From JAPYWM01 sp964489015 (GTDB lineage: Bacteria > Bacteroidota > Bacteroidia > SpSt-205): 51,175 nt of DNA. The position numbers were made by a program, and so were the translations under genes. The first letter of the stretch is position 1. Every line of letters begins with the position of its first letter. The stretch lies in NCBI GenBank assembly GCA_964489015.1, contig CAZAXD010000014.1:1-51175 (forward strand), in the 5' to 3' direction. Positions 35,196 to 42,853 of the stretch are shown here, piece after piece. Under the pieces are notes generated by a model. It saw only the letters and a program-made list of their open reading frames with translations, was not told the origin of the DNA and ran no database searches.

Positions 35196-37352
35196 ATGCG
35201 TATCGTACATATTAGTTTATTAGCTGCGCTGGTTATTGCGCAACCGCTTAAAACGATTCAGGAGATTCAGACGCCGGTCGATTTATCTGCGGGCAATGAC
35301 ACGTCTGTTTTGCATGGACAGCTCGTTCGTGTCCGGGGGGTTGTAGTCACAGAATGCGACTGGCATCGGCAGTTCAATGTCAGTGGGGGCCCTACTAGCG
35401 TTCGCTGTAGCATTTGGCTTCAGGATAGCGCTCAAACCGGGCCGCGAACAGGTCTCCAGATTCGTCGTCAGAATACCACAGACGAACCCATCGGCTTCAC
35501 GGCGCTGCAGCAGGGCCAGTACGTCGAGCTGCAGGGGACCGTCGGCTACTTCCAAGGCGAAATTCAGCTGAATATCGACATGACCGTTCCGCCTATCGTT
35601 CTGGCGCCTAACGTCCCGCTAGCCCGTCCTACTACCATTACACCCACGGATGTCAATCAGCCCGGCGCACTCACCCACAATATCCAAGCTGGTGACCAGT
35701 GGCAGGGCTCTTATGTAAAACTCACCGGTTTGACGATCACGAATGTGCAGACGAATCCGTTGCGCATCACAGCTCGAGACGCCAGTAATAACCAGGTCCT
35801 CATCTTTGGGGAGTTCAAGGGGCTGGGCAGCACAGTTACGTATACGACAGGGACCTATTTGGACTCCGTCAAGGGAATCGTGCTACACTATTGGCCTTCG
35901 ACGGGCACACCTACCTATGAGGTCTGCCCCTGGCATGATAGCCTGGTGTACATTGGAAACCCCGTGCCGGTCTTGTCTAATCTAACTCGCACCCCCGTTT
36001 GCCCGCCACCGAATCAGCCTGTCACGGTCAGCGTGACGGCTACTTCTAATGACCCGAGCGGGGATCCCGTTACGTCGGTGCAACTGTATTATGCGATTGG
36101 AAATAGCACCACTTATACCATGGTTCCCATGACGCAGGTAGGCTCCAGCTCCACGTATGAGGGGATCATACCGGGGCAGCCAGAAGGCACGTACGTGCAC
36201 TATTATGTCCAAGCTTCGGACCAGTCTGGAGATGTCACGAAGCGCCCCATTTTCGAACCGCAAAGCTACCGGACTCGTACCGGCGGTTGCCGCATCTCAG
36301 ATATTCAGTACGTAATCCCCTCCGTCTTGTATGCCTATAATCCGAGTAGCCGTCGCGATTACCTGGGTAGCGGCTATGCGGGTATGCAGGTCACGAATGT
36401 TCCGGGTATCGTCGTGGCCAGCCAAAATCCGAGTGATACCTCGCTAGGTTATGTCCACATTCAGGAGCCTGGCGCCACGCAATGGGGTGGCATCTGGGTG
36501 CGTGGCTCAGGCCTTGACAACCTGCGGGTAGGCGATAGCGTCGTCGTCGATGTCGCTACTGTGGGCGAGTACTTCGGTCTGACAAACCTCAATAACGCTT
36601 CTGTTACGCGGATAGGCCCTGCTTCGAGCACCATTACGCCCGCCTTATTGCCGCTCAGTGTGGTTTACGGCGACACCCAGTATGCCGCTACGGAGCCTTA
36701 TGAGAGCATGTTAGTACGGTTTCGTCATGATAATCCCACCCAGCCGCTTCATGTCATAGCGACTCAGGTGTCCACTCAATCTCAGCATGCGGGTGACTAT
36801 CGGGTAGGCATGGATCCTGGCGATCCGGGCCGCGGGGTTCGGGTCTTAGCTGGCCGTCAGACGAATGACATCTTCTCTTCGCTCAATGTCTCGTATGTCA
36901 ATGACTCGGTTTGGGCAGCCCAGGATGGCCTTATCAATCCCGCAATCCCCTTGTGCATCGTAGAGGACACAACGCTCATGGATAGCTTACAGGGGATTCT
37001 GACGTATCAGTGGAACTTCATCAAGCTTCTCCCTCGAAACAATAAAGACTTCTGGAACGTACGGCGCACAACTTGTACGCAAGCGCAAACCCCTTCGGCT
37101 TTAGTGGAGGCACTTGGTGGGTTGATTACAGTTTATCCTAATCCTATCGGGGCGGCCTTTGTAGTCACACTGCCTGCCGAGCTTGGCGAGGTAGAAGCCA
37201 CGTTACTTTCGGCTCAGGGCCAGGTATTGACTCGCCGGCGCTTGGCAGGACCGCAGGTTACCTGGGAGGCGACCGCTTTACCGGCAGGCCTGTACTTTCT
37301 ACAACTGACCACGTCAAAAGGCTCGGTTACGTTACGTCTGGTGCGGCTATAA
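35196..37352 (+). CDS. T9SS-secreted protein with OB-like and Ig-like domains
   Basis: 718 residues: signal peptide (VHISLLAALVIAQ), an OB-fold-like domain at about 35-130 (VRVRGVVVTECDW), an Ig/FN3-like domain near 260-350 (VQLYYAIGNSTTY, YVHYYVQASDQSGD), a second OB-like domain near 390-480 (RVGDSVVVDVATVGEY) and a C-terminal type A sorting domain from VYPNPIGAAF. This layout is common in secreted Bacteroidota proteins of unknown function. It is in an operon with the preceding gene and is followed by a strong terminator. Confidence 0.8.
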   Translation: MRIVHISLLAALVIAQPLKTIQEIQTPVDLSAGNDTSVLHGQLVRVRGVVVTECDWHRQFNVSGGPTSVRCSIWLQDSAQTGPRTGLQIRRQNTTDEPIGFTALQQGQYVELQGTVGYFQGEIQLNIDMTVPPIVLAPNVPLARPTTITPTDVNQPGALTHNIQAGDQWQGSYVKLTGLTITNVQTNPLRITARDASNNQVLIFGEFKGLGSTVTYTTGTYLDSVKGIVLHYWPSTGTPTYEVCPWHDSLVYIGNPVPVLSNLTRTPVCPPPNQPVTVSVTATSNDPSGDPVTSVQLYYAIGNSTTYTMVPMTQVGSSSTYEGIIPGQPEGTYVHYYVQASDQSGDVTKRPIFEPQSYRTRTGGCRISDIQYVIPSVLYAYNPSSRRDYLGSGYAGMQVTNVPGIVVASQNPSDTSLGYVHIQEPGATQWGGIWVRGSGLDNLRVGDSVVVDVATVGEYFGLTNLNNASVTRIGPASSTITPALLPLSVVYGDTQYAATEPYESMLVRFRHDNPTQPLHVIATQVSTQSQHAGDYRVGMDPGDPGRGVRVLAGRQTNDIFSSLNVSYVNDSVWAAQDGLINPAIPLCIVEDTTLMDSLQGILTYQWNFIKLLPRNNKDFWNVRRTTCTQAQTPSALVEALGGLITVYPNPIGAAFVVTLPAELGEVEATLLSAQGQVLTRRRLAGPQVTWEATALPAGLYFLQLTTSKGSVTLRLVRL

Positions 37353-37375
37353 CGTACCGTTTTGGCGTACTTTCT

Positions 37376-37405
37376 GGCAGGCTACCACTTGGTAGCCTGC
37401 CTTTT
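37376..37405 (+). terminator. Rho-independent terminator of the T9SS pair
   Basis: GGCAGGCTACC pairs perfectly with GGTAGCCTGCC around an ACTT loop; TTTT follows. Confidence 0.9.
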
Positions 37406-37444
37406 CGTTAATTTGGTACGGCCTTTGTCTGATTAACACAGCTT

Positions 37445-39856
37445 ATGGCGGAGATAGAACCGTTTGACCCAGAGTTTGACGCCCTTTCGTACGTTCTCAA
37501 AGAGAAGGGGCCCTTACAGTTTACCTCCGTGGAAACGGAGGAACTGGGTGTTTTGCCGCTTCGGAATACCGTTGTGTTTCCTGGCGTGATCTTACCTATC
37601 TCGGTAGGTCGCAAAAGTTCGCTCCAGCTTTTGGAGGAACTTCGTAAGACGCGATTCCCGTATTTGCTCGTTCTTGCCCAGCGGGATGCGGGGGCGACGG
37701 AAGTGACACCCGAAACGCTCTACGAAGTCGGCACCATAGCACGGATCTTGCGGGCTCAGCCTATGCCAGATGGACATGTGGCGCTGCTCATCCAGGGGCG
37801 TCAGCGTGTGCGCGTAACGGGCTTTACCCAATCGCAACCGTACCTTCGGGCGACGTATACGCCGCTACCCGAGCCTTTTCCAGATGAGACCAAGGCAGAA
37901 GCGCTCCTCCTCGCTCTCAAGGAAAAAGCGCTTACGGCGCTAGAAAACCTGCCCGAGGCGCCCTCGGAGGCAGTTCAGCTTCTGCAGAGCATCCAGGGCC
38001 TCCACTTCATGACTAACTTTCTGGCGAATAATCTGCCCATGGAGCTGGCCGAACGCCAGACGCTCTTAGAGATTGACACAGTAGGGCAGCGAGCTGAGCG
38101 GGTGCTTGCCTTAGTCGAAAAGCAGCTATCGGTACTCGAGGTTACTCAGGACATCGTTGAGAAAGTCAAGAGCACGCTTGAAAAGCAGCAGCGAGATTAC
38201 ATCCTCCGCCAGCAAATCAAGGCCATTCAAGACGAGCTAGGGGAGTCGCCAGAAGAGTCCGAAATCGGCCGCCTCAAAGCAGCTGCTGAAAAGAAAAAAT
38301 GGCCCTCGCACGCCAGGGAGGCTTTTGACCGGGAGATTAGTCGGCTAGAACGCATGATGCCCCACTCACCCGAGTACACCGTGGCGCTTTCTTATGTGGA
38401 ATACCTACTAGAACTGCCATGGGCGGTCCATACGAAGGACCGATTTGACCTAGAGCGGGCGCGCAAAATTCTCGACAAGGACCATTATGGCATGGAGAAG
38501 GTCAAAAAGCGGGTGCTGGAGCATTTAGCCGTGCTCAAGCTGCGGGGCGATATGAAAAGCCCTATTCTGTGTCTGGTCGGGCCGCCAGGAGTAGGTAAGA
38601 CGAGTCTGGCGGCCTCGATAGCGCGAGCGCTTGGCCGTAAGTACGTCCGGATGTCCTTAGGCGGACTCCATGACGAAGCCGAGATCCGAGGCCATCGCCG
38701 CACTTACATTGGGGCCATGCCTGGCAAGATCCTCCAGCTACTTCGTCGGGCAGGCACGAGTAACCCGGTCTTTGTCTTAGATGAGATAGACAAGATTGGC
38801 CGTGACTTTCGTGGGGATCCAGCCTTTGCTTTGCTGGAGGTCCTGGATCCTGAGCAAAATAATGCCTTTCAGGACAATTATCTGGAGATTCCTTATGATT
38901 TGTCCAGGGTACTCTTCATAGCCACGGCCAACTCCTTAGATACCTTGCATCCGGCGCTGCGGGATCGCATGGAGATTATCGAGCTATCCGGTTACACGGC
39001 CTTAGAAAAAGTCCAAATTGCGCAGCGTCACCTAATCGAGGCTGTTCGCACGGAATACGGCCTGCGTAAAGGCCAGTGGGTCGTGCCAATGGAGACCATC
39101 AATCAGCTCATTGCTCGTTATACGCGAGAGTCGGGCGTGCGTCAGCTCAAGCGGCAATTAGCGGCTTTAGCTCGCTGGGCTGCCTTCCAGCTTGCCCAGC
39201 AAAAAGGAAAAGGGCGGATCACGATAGCGCCTGAAGCCTTAGAAGGGATACTCGGAGCTGCCCCTTATGATGAGTCCGCTTACGAAGAGAACCTGCAGAC
39301 CGGCGTAGGAGTGGGTTTGGCCTGGACGCCTTATGGGGGAGATGTGCTATACATAGAGACCATAGCCCTCCCTGGCGAAGGCAAACTTACCCTCTCAGGG
39401 CAGCTTGGAGAGGTCATGAAGGAGTCCGCTACGCTGGCCTATCACCTTGCCCGTAGCTACAACCTTGTAGCGCCCGAGTGGTTTAAGAGCCATGACGTGC
39501 ATATTCACATTCCGGCGGGGGCTGTGCCGAAGGACGGCCCTTCGGCGGGAATAGTACTCCTGGTGGCGCTCATCTCGCTCTTGTCTGGTCAGCCAGTGCG
39601 CTCCCATCTGTCCATGAGTGGAGAGATTACGCTACGCGGGCGGCTCTTGCCAGTCGGCGGTATCAAGGAAAAGCTTTTGGCCGCGCTGCGTGCGGGTATA
39701 CGAACGGTTGTGCTGCCCGAGGCCAATAAAAAAGACGTCGCTGAAATCGACGCTTCGCTCTTGGCTGGCTTAGAAGTATTATACGCAGGGACGATTCGTG
39801 AGGCCTTGGAGTGGGCGCTTCCGAAGGTATTAGCCAAAGAACTCTCCCTGGCCTAA
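37445..39856 (+). CDS. lon: ATP-dependent protease Lon
   Basis: 803 residues, cytosolic quality-control protease. An N-terminal substrate domain (LPLRNTVVFPGVILPI) and coiled coil precede the AAA+ module with Walker A GPPGVGKT, Walker B VFVLDEIDKI, and the protease domain with catalytic Ser700 (PKDGPSAG) and Lys743 (GGIKEK). No TAnnTTTG box lies near its ATG, unlike most neighbours, which would fit a heat-shock or other alternative sigma factor. Confidence 0.97.
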   Translation: MAEIEPFDPEFDALSYVLKEKGPLQFTSVETEELGVLPLRNTVVFPGVILPISVGRKSSLQLLEELRKTRFPYLLVLAQRDAGATEVTPETLYEVGTIARILRAQPMPDGHVALLIQGRQRVRVTGFTQSQPYLRATYTPLPEPFPDETKAEALLLALKEKALTALENLPEAPSEAVQLLQSIQGLHFMTNFLANNLPMELAERQTLLEIDTVGQRAERVLALVEKQLSVLEVTQDIVEKVKSTLEKQQRDYILRQQIKAIQDELGESPEESEIGRLKAAAEKKKWPSHAREAFDREISRLERMMPHSPEYTVALSYVEYLLELPWAVHTKDRFDLERARKILDKDHYGMEKVKKRVLEHLAVLKLRGDMKSPILCLVGPPGVGKTSLAASIARALGRKYVRMSLGGLHDEAEIRGHRRTYIGAMPGKILQLLRRAGTSNPVFVLDEIDKIGRDFRGDPAFALLEVLDPEQNNAFQDNYLEIPYDLSRVLFIATANSLDTLHPALRDRMEIIELSGYTALEKVQIAQRHLIEAVRTEYGLRKGQWVVPMETINQLIARYTRESGVRQLKRQLAALARWAAFQLAQQKGKGRITIAPEALEGILGAAPYDESAYEENLQTGVGVGLAWTPYGGDVLYIETIALPGEGKLTLSGQLGEVMKESATLAYHLARSYNLVAPEWFKSHDVHIHIPAGAVPKDGPSAGIVLLVALISLLSGQPVRSHLSMSGEITLRGRLLPVGGIKEKLLAALRAGIRTVVLPEANKKDVAEIDASLLAGLEVLYAGTIREALEWALPKVLAKELSLA

Positions 39857-39862
39857 AAATGT

Positions 39863-39870
39863 TATCTTTG
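39863..39870 (+). promoter_or_regulatory. -7 box of the ECF sigma factor gene (TATCTTTG)
   Basis: Perfect box, seven bases after the lon stop and four bases before ATG 39875. Confidence 0.75.
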
Positions 39871-39874
39871 ACAC

Positions 39875-40492
39875 ATGGATGAGTTTCGGACGCGGGGTCG
39901 CAAGCCTAAGCCCATGCCTGTCATGACCCCAGAGCAGAGGGCGGCGTATGACGAACTCTTCACCAAAGAGATCCTTCCGCATGCCTCCTCTATCCACCAC
40001 TTTGCCCTGCGTCTGGCGGGCGATCGGGCTGCCGCTCAAGACTTGACTCAAGAAACGCTCTTCCGGGCCTACCGCTTCCTAAATCGTTATACCGCCCGCA
40101 CCAATGCCAAAGCCTGGCTTTTTCGCATTCTCCGTAATACCTTTATCAACCACTATCGAAAAGCTTCTAAACATCCTACCTCCTCGTTAGAAGAGCACAA
40201 CGAGAACGCTATCTATAATGTCGAGGATACATACGCCTATCACAATTACCAGGATCCCGTAGAAGGTCTTTTTGGGGATGAAGTTAGCAAGGCTCTCATG
40301 GAATTGCCGGAGGATTTTCGTACGCTGGTCATCTTAGCTGATGTAGAGGGTTTCTCGTACAAAGAGATAGGACATATTTTGGGTATTCCCATTGGGACGA
40401 TTCGCTCTCGGCTGCATCGGGCTCGTAAGATCCTGAGGGAGTTGTTAGCAGAGTACGCCATATCAAAAGGTTATGAGGTCTGGAAAGACTAA
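39875..40492 (+). CDS. ECF-type RNA polymerase sigma factor
   Basis: 205 residues. Sigma region 2 (about 40-105: AAAQDLTQETLFRAYRF, then AKAWLFRILRNTFINHYRK) and region 4 (about 145-195: LPEDFRTLVILADVEGFSY, then GTIRSRLHRARK) are both complete. It overlaps by 20 bases the gene for its probable anti-sigma partner. Targets are unknown; its own promoter is of the housekeeping type. Confidence 0.93.
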   Translation: MDEFRTRGRKPKPMPVMTPEQRAAYDELFTKEILPHASSIHHFALRLAGDRAAAQDLTQETLFRAYRFLNRYTARTNAKAWLFRILRNTFINHYRKASKHPTSSLEEHNENAIYNVEDTYAYHNYQDPVEGLFGDEVSKALMELPEDFRTLVILADVEGFSYKEIGHILGIPIGTIRSRLHRARKILRELLAEYAISKGYEVWKD

Positions 40493-40781
40493 GGGGATAG
40501 GTTTATGGCGACCGGACTCGCCGTATAGTGAAGCGGAGTGTGAAGAGATTATTCAACGGCTTGAGCTCTTTCTAGATGGTCAGCTCAAGGGTAAAGATCG
40601 AGCGGAGATCGAGCGTTTGATTCAGGAGTGTGAGTACTGCGCTGAGCAGTATAATTTTGAGCAGCGGCTTCGGCGTCTTCTGCGGTGCAGCTGGGATGCG
40701 GTCAGCCGAGAAGCGCAAAACGTCATAGACCGTGTACGCGAACAGCTGCAAAAGCGGGGTCCCACTGGAGACGCTTCATAG
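40473..40781 (+). CDS. Probable zinc-finger-like anti-sigma factor
   Basis: 102 residues, helical, with the CEEIIQRLELFLDGQL start and a CEYC pair typical of ZAS-type anti-sigma factors. The His of the usual His-x3-Cys-x2-Cys set is not obvious (the residues before CEYC are IQE), so the metal site may be incomplete or use another ligand. No transmembrane segment is present, so it is cytoplasmic. It overlaps the sigma gene upstream and murB downstream. Confidence 0.75.
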   Translation: MRSGKTKGIGLWRPDSPYSEAECEEIIQRLELFLDGQLKGKDRAEIERLIQECEYCAEQYNFEQRLRRLLRCSWDAVSREAQNVIDRVREQLQKRGPTGDAS

Positions 40782-41736
40782 CTTTGGGCTGCGGGTCCAA
40801 GCTAGCGCAATGCTTCTTCCCAAGTCAGAGAGTGAGGTCCCTGTTTTAGCAGCGGAAGCTCGCTATTTTCTAGGCGAGGGTACCAACGTCCTGCCTTTAG
40901 GAGACCTGCCGCCGGTGCTTTCTACTCGTTATCTAAAAGGGATTGAGCTTGTGCGACTTGGCTCTGATGAGGTGGAGGTCGAAGTGGCGGCGGGGGAAAA
41001 TTGGGATAGCTTTGTTCGCTATTGTCTTCAGGCGGGATGGTATGGTTTAGAGAATCTAGCGGCTATTCCCGGTAGCGTAGGCGGTGCCGCCGTACAAAAT
41101 ATTGGGGCTTACGGTGTGGAAGTTGCGCCGTTTATTGTGCGGGTCTACGGCTGGGACAAAGCGGAGCGTGCTTGGCGCCACTGGGATCGGCCGGCTTGTG
41201 GGTATGGTTATCGAAATAGCCGCTTTCAACAAGCGCCGTGGCAGGATAGATTTCTAATTACGCGAGTGCGTTTTCGGCTTCCTCGGCGGTTTGAGCCTAT
41301 TTTGACGTATCCCGATTTAGCCAGGGCTTTGGGGGAGCAGGACGTAAATGACCCGTGGATAGTTTACAAGGTGGTTCGGGCGATTCGTCATCGTAAGCTC
41401 CCTACCAAAGGAAATGCAGGGAGCTTTTTCAAGAACCCAGTCCTGACAGCGGCCCAAGCGGAAGCGTTGCGTCAACGTGCACCGGCTGCTCCCATTTATT
41501 TGACGCAGGCCGGGGCTTATAAGGTACCTGCGGCTTGGCTTATCGATCAAGCGGGCCTCAAAGGCTATCGAATCGGTGGGGCGCTTGTCCATCCTCAGCA
41601 ACCGCTTGTCCTGGTGAATGAGGCGGAGGCTAAGCCGGCGGATGTAGTTGCGCTCGCTGAGTATATCCAAGAGGTCATTCAGCAGCGCTGGGGGATTCGC
41701 CTCGAGCCCGAAGTGCGATATTTAGCCTCCCCTTGA
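40732..41736 (+). CDS. murB: UDP-N-acetylenolpyruvoylglucosamine reductase
   Basis: 334 residues; reduces UDP-GlcNAc-enolpyruvate to UDP-MurNAc in peptidoglycan synthesis. The FAD-binding motif PGSVGGAAVQNIGAYG is clear, as are catalytic Ser231 in GSFFKNP and the GYGYRNSRF block. The only usable start is GTG 40732, inside the anti-sigma gene with a 50-base overlap, since the family N-terminus (LETLHSFGL) begins within ten codons. Confidence 0.92.
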   Translation: MYANSCKSGVPLETLHSFGLRVQASAMLLPKSESEVPVLAAEARYFLGEGTNVLPLGDLPPVLSTRYLKGIELVRLGSDEVEVEVAAGENWDSFVRYCLQAGWYGLENLAAIPGSVGGAAVQNIGAYGVEVAPFIVRVYGWDKAERAWRHWDRPACGYGYRNSRFQQAPWQDRFLITRVRFRLPRRFEPILTYPDLARALGEQDVNDPWIVYKVVRAIRHRKLPTKGNAGSFFKNPVLTAAQAEALRQRAPAAPIYLTQAGAYKVPAAWLIDQAGLKGYRIGGALVHPQQPLVLVNEAEAKPADVVALAEYIQEVIQQRWGIRLEPEVRYLASP

Positions 41737-41753
41737 TTTTGCCAAAATCTTCT

Positions 41754-41761
41754 TACCTTTG
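41754..41761 (+). promoter_or_regulatory. -7 box of tRNA-Gln and prs (TACCTTTG)
   Basis: Perfect box with a TTG 18 bases upstream (41733-41735) as -33 element. It is the only promoter seen for prs. Confidence 0.75.
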
Positions 41762-41769
41762 CGGTGCCT

Positions 41770-41843
41770 TGCCCGGTCGTCTAACGGTAGGACAGCAGAT
41801 TTTGGGTCTGCGTGTGGGGGTTCGAATCCTCCCCGGGCAACCA
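41770..41843 (+). tRNA. tRNA-Gln (anticodon TTG), CCA encoded
   Basis: Acceptor TGCCCGG/CCGGGCA, anticodon stem GCAGA/TCTGC with loop TTTTGGG, T-loop TTCGAAT, discriminator A and an encoded CCA at 41841-41843. Confidence 0.95.
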
Positions 41844-41844
41844 C

Positions 41845-42783
41845 GTGAATAGCTCACCTCCGATTAAGCTTTTCGCCGGCTCAGCTTCACGATTTCTAGC
41901 AGAGGAGGTGGCGCAGTGCTACAATCAAAACCTAGGGCGCCTTACCCTATATCGGTTTTCGGACGGGGAAATGATGCCTAAATACGAGGAATCAATTCGA
42001 GGGGCGCATGTCTGTGTGATTCAGTCTACACAGGCCCCAGCAGAAAATATTCTGGAGCTACTGCTGCTTATTGATGCGGCTAGGCGCGCATCTGCCGCTG
42101 AGATCACGGCTGTCATCCCGTATTACGGTTATGCCCGCCAGGATCGGAAAGAAGAAGGGCGCGTCTCGATCGGGGCAAAGCTGATAGCAAACCTGCTTCA
42201 GTCGGCTGGTGCTTCTCGCGTGGTGACCATGGACCTGCATGCAGGCCAGATTCAGGGGTTTTTCGACATTCCCCTGGATAATTTGGAGGCATCGGTGGTA
42301 CACATTCCCTATATCCGGTCATTGCGGTTGGAGCCTTTGGTTATCGTTTCGCCCGATGCGGGAGGGGCTGCTCGGGCCCGTAAGTACGCGCGGCATTTGC
42401 AGGCCGATCTAGCCCTTGTCGATAAGTATCGAGCTAGGGCCAATGAGGTACACACGATGCGTCTGATCGGCGAGGTACGGGGGCGCCACGCACTCATCGT
42501 GGATGACCTAGTCGACACGGCGGGTACCCTGGTCAAAGCGGCTGAGCTTCTGGTGTCGGAAGGCGCGCTTTCAGTACGCGCCTGTGTGACCCATGCAGTT
42601 CTCTCCGGCTCGGCTTATGAGCGCATTGCTGCTTCACCGCTTGAGGAGCTCATCGTGACGAATACGCTCCCGCTTCGACAGCTGGGTCCCAAGATACGAG
42701 TCCTATCTGTGGCCCCTATTTTTGCCCAGGCCCTGCGCAATATTCACCAGCACGAGTCTGTAAGTGCTCTGTTTTACAGTTAG
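41845..42783 (+). CDS. prs: Ribose-phosphate pyrophosphokinase
   Basis: 312 residues; makes PRPP from ribose 5-phosphate and ATP for nucleotide synthesis. DLHAGQIQGFFDIP, the VSPDAGGAARARKYA block and the PRPP loop IVDDLVDTAGTL are all intact. The frame reaches back to 41812, but that is inside tRNA-Gln; the GTG at 41845 gives the normal family start and stands one base after the tRNA CCA. Its mRNA is therefore probably freed by tRNA processing. Confidence 0.93.
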   Translation: MNSSPPIKLFAGSASRFLAEEVAQCYNQNLGRLTLYRFSDGEMMPKYEESIRGAHVCVIQSTQAPAENILELLLLIDAARRASAAEITAVIPYYGYARQDRKEEGRVSIGAKLIANLLQSAGASRVVTMDLHAGQIQGFFDIPLDNLEASVVHIPYIRSLRLEPLVIVSPDAGGAARARKYARHLQADLALVDKYRARANEVHTMRLIGEVRGRHALIVDDLVDTAGTLVKAAELLVSEGALSVRACVTHAVLSGSAYERIAASPLEELIVTNTLPLRQLGPKIRVLSVAPIFAQALRNIHQHESVSALFYS

Positions 42784-42806
42784 AGCCTTCACCTGTCAAA
42801 AACTAA

Positions 42807-42835
42807 GTAGGTGGGGTCCCGAGGACTCCGCCTAC
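42807..42835 (-). terminator. Terminator of the M43 protease gene
   Basis: A 13-bp stem with two wobble pairs and a CGA loop; on the minus strand TTAGTTTTT follows. It may also stop prs transcripts from the other side. Confidence 0.7.
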
Positions 42836-42853
42836 CTCGTCCGATAGGTGGAA

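Noticed and set aside
41812..41844. Longer prs start
   Set aside because: It lies inside tRNA-Gln; GTG 41845 gives the normal family N-terminus.
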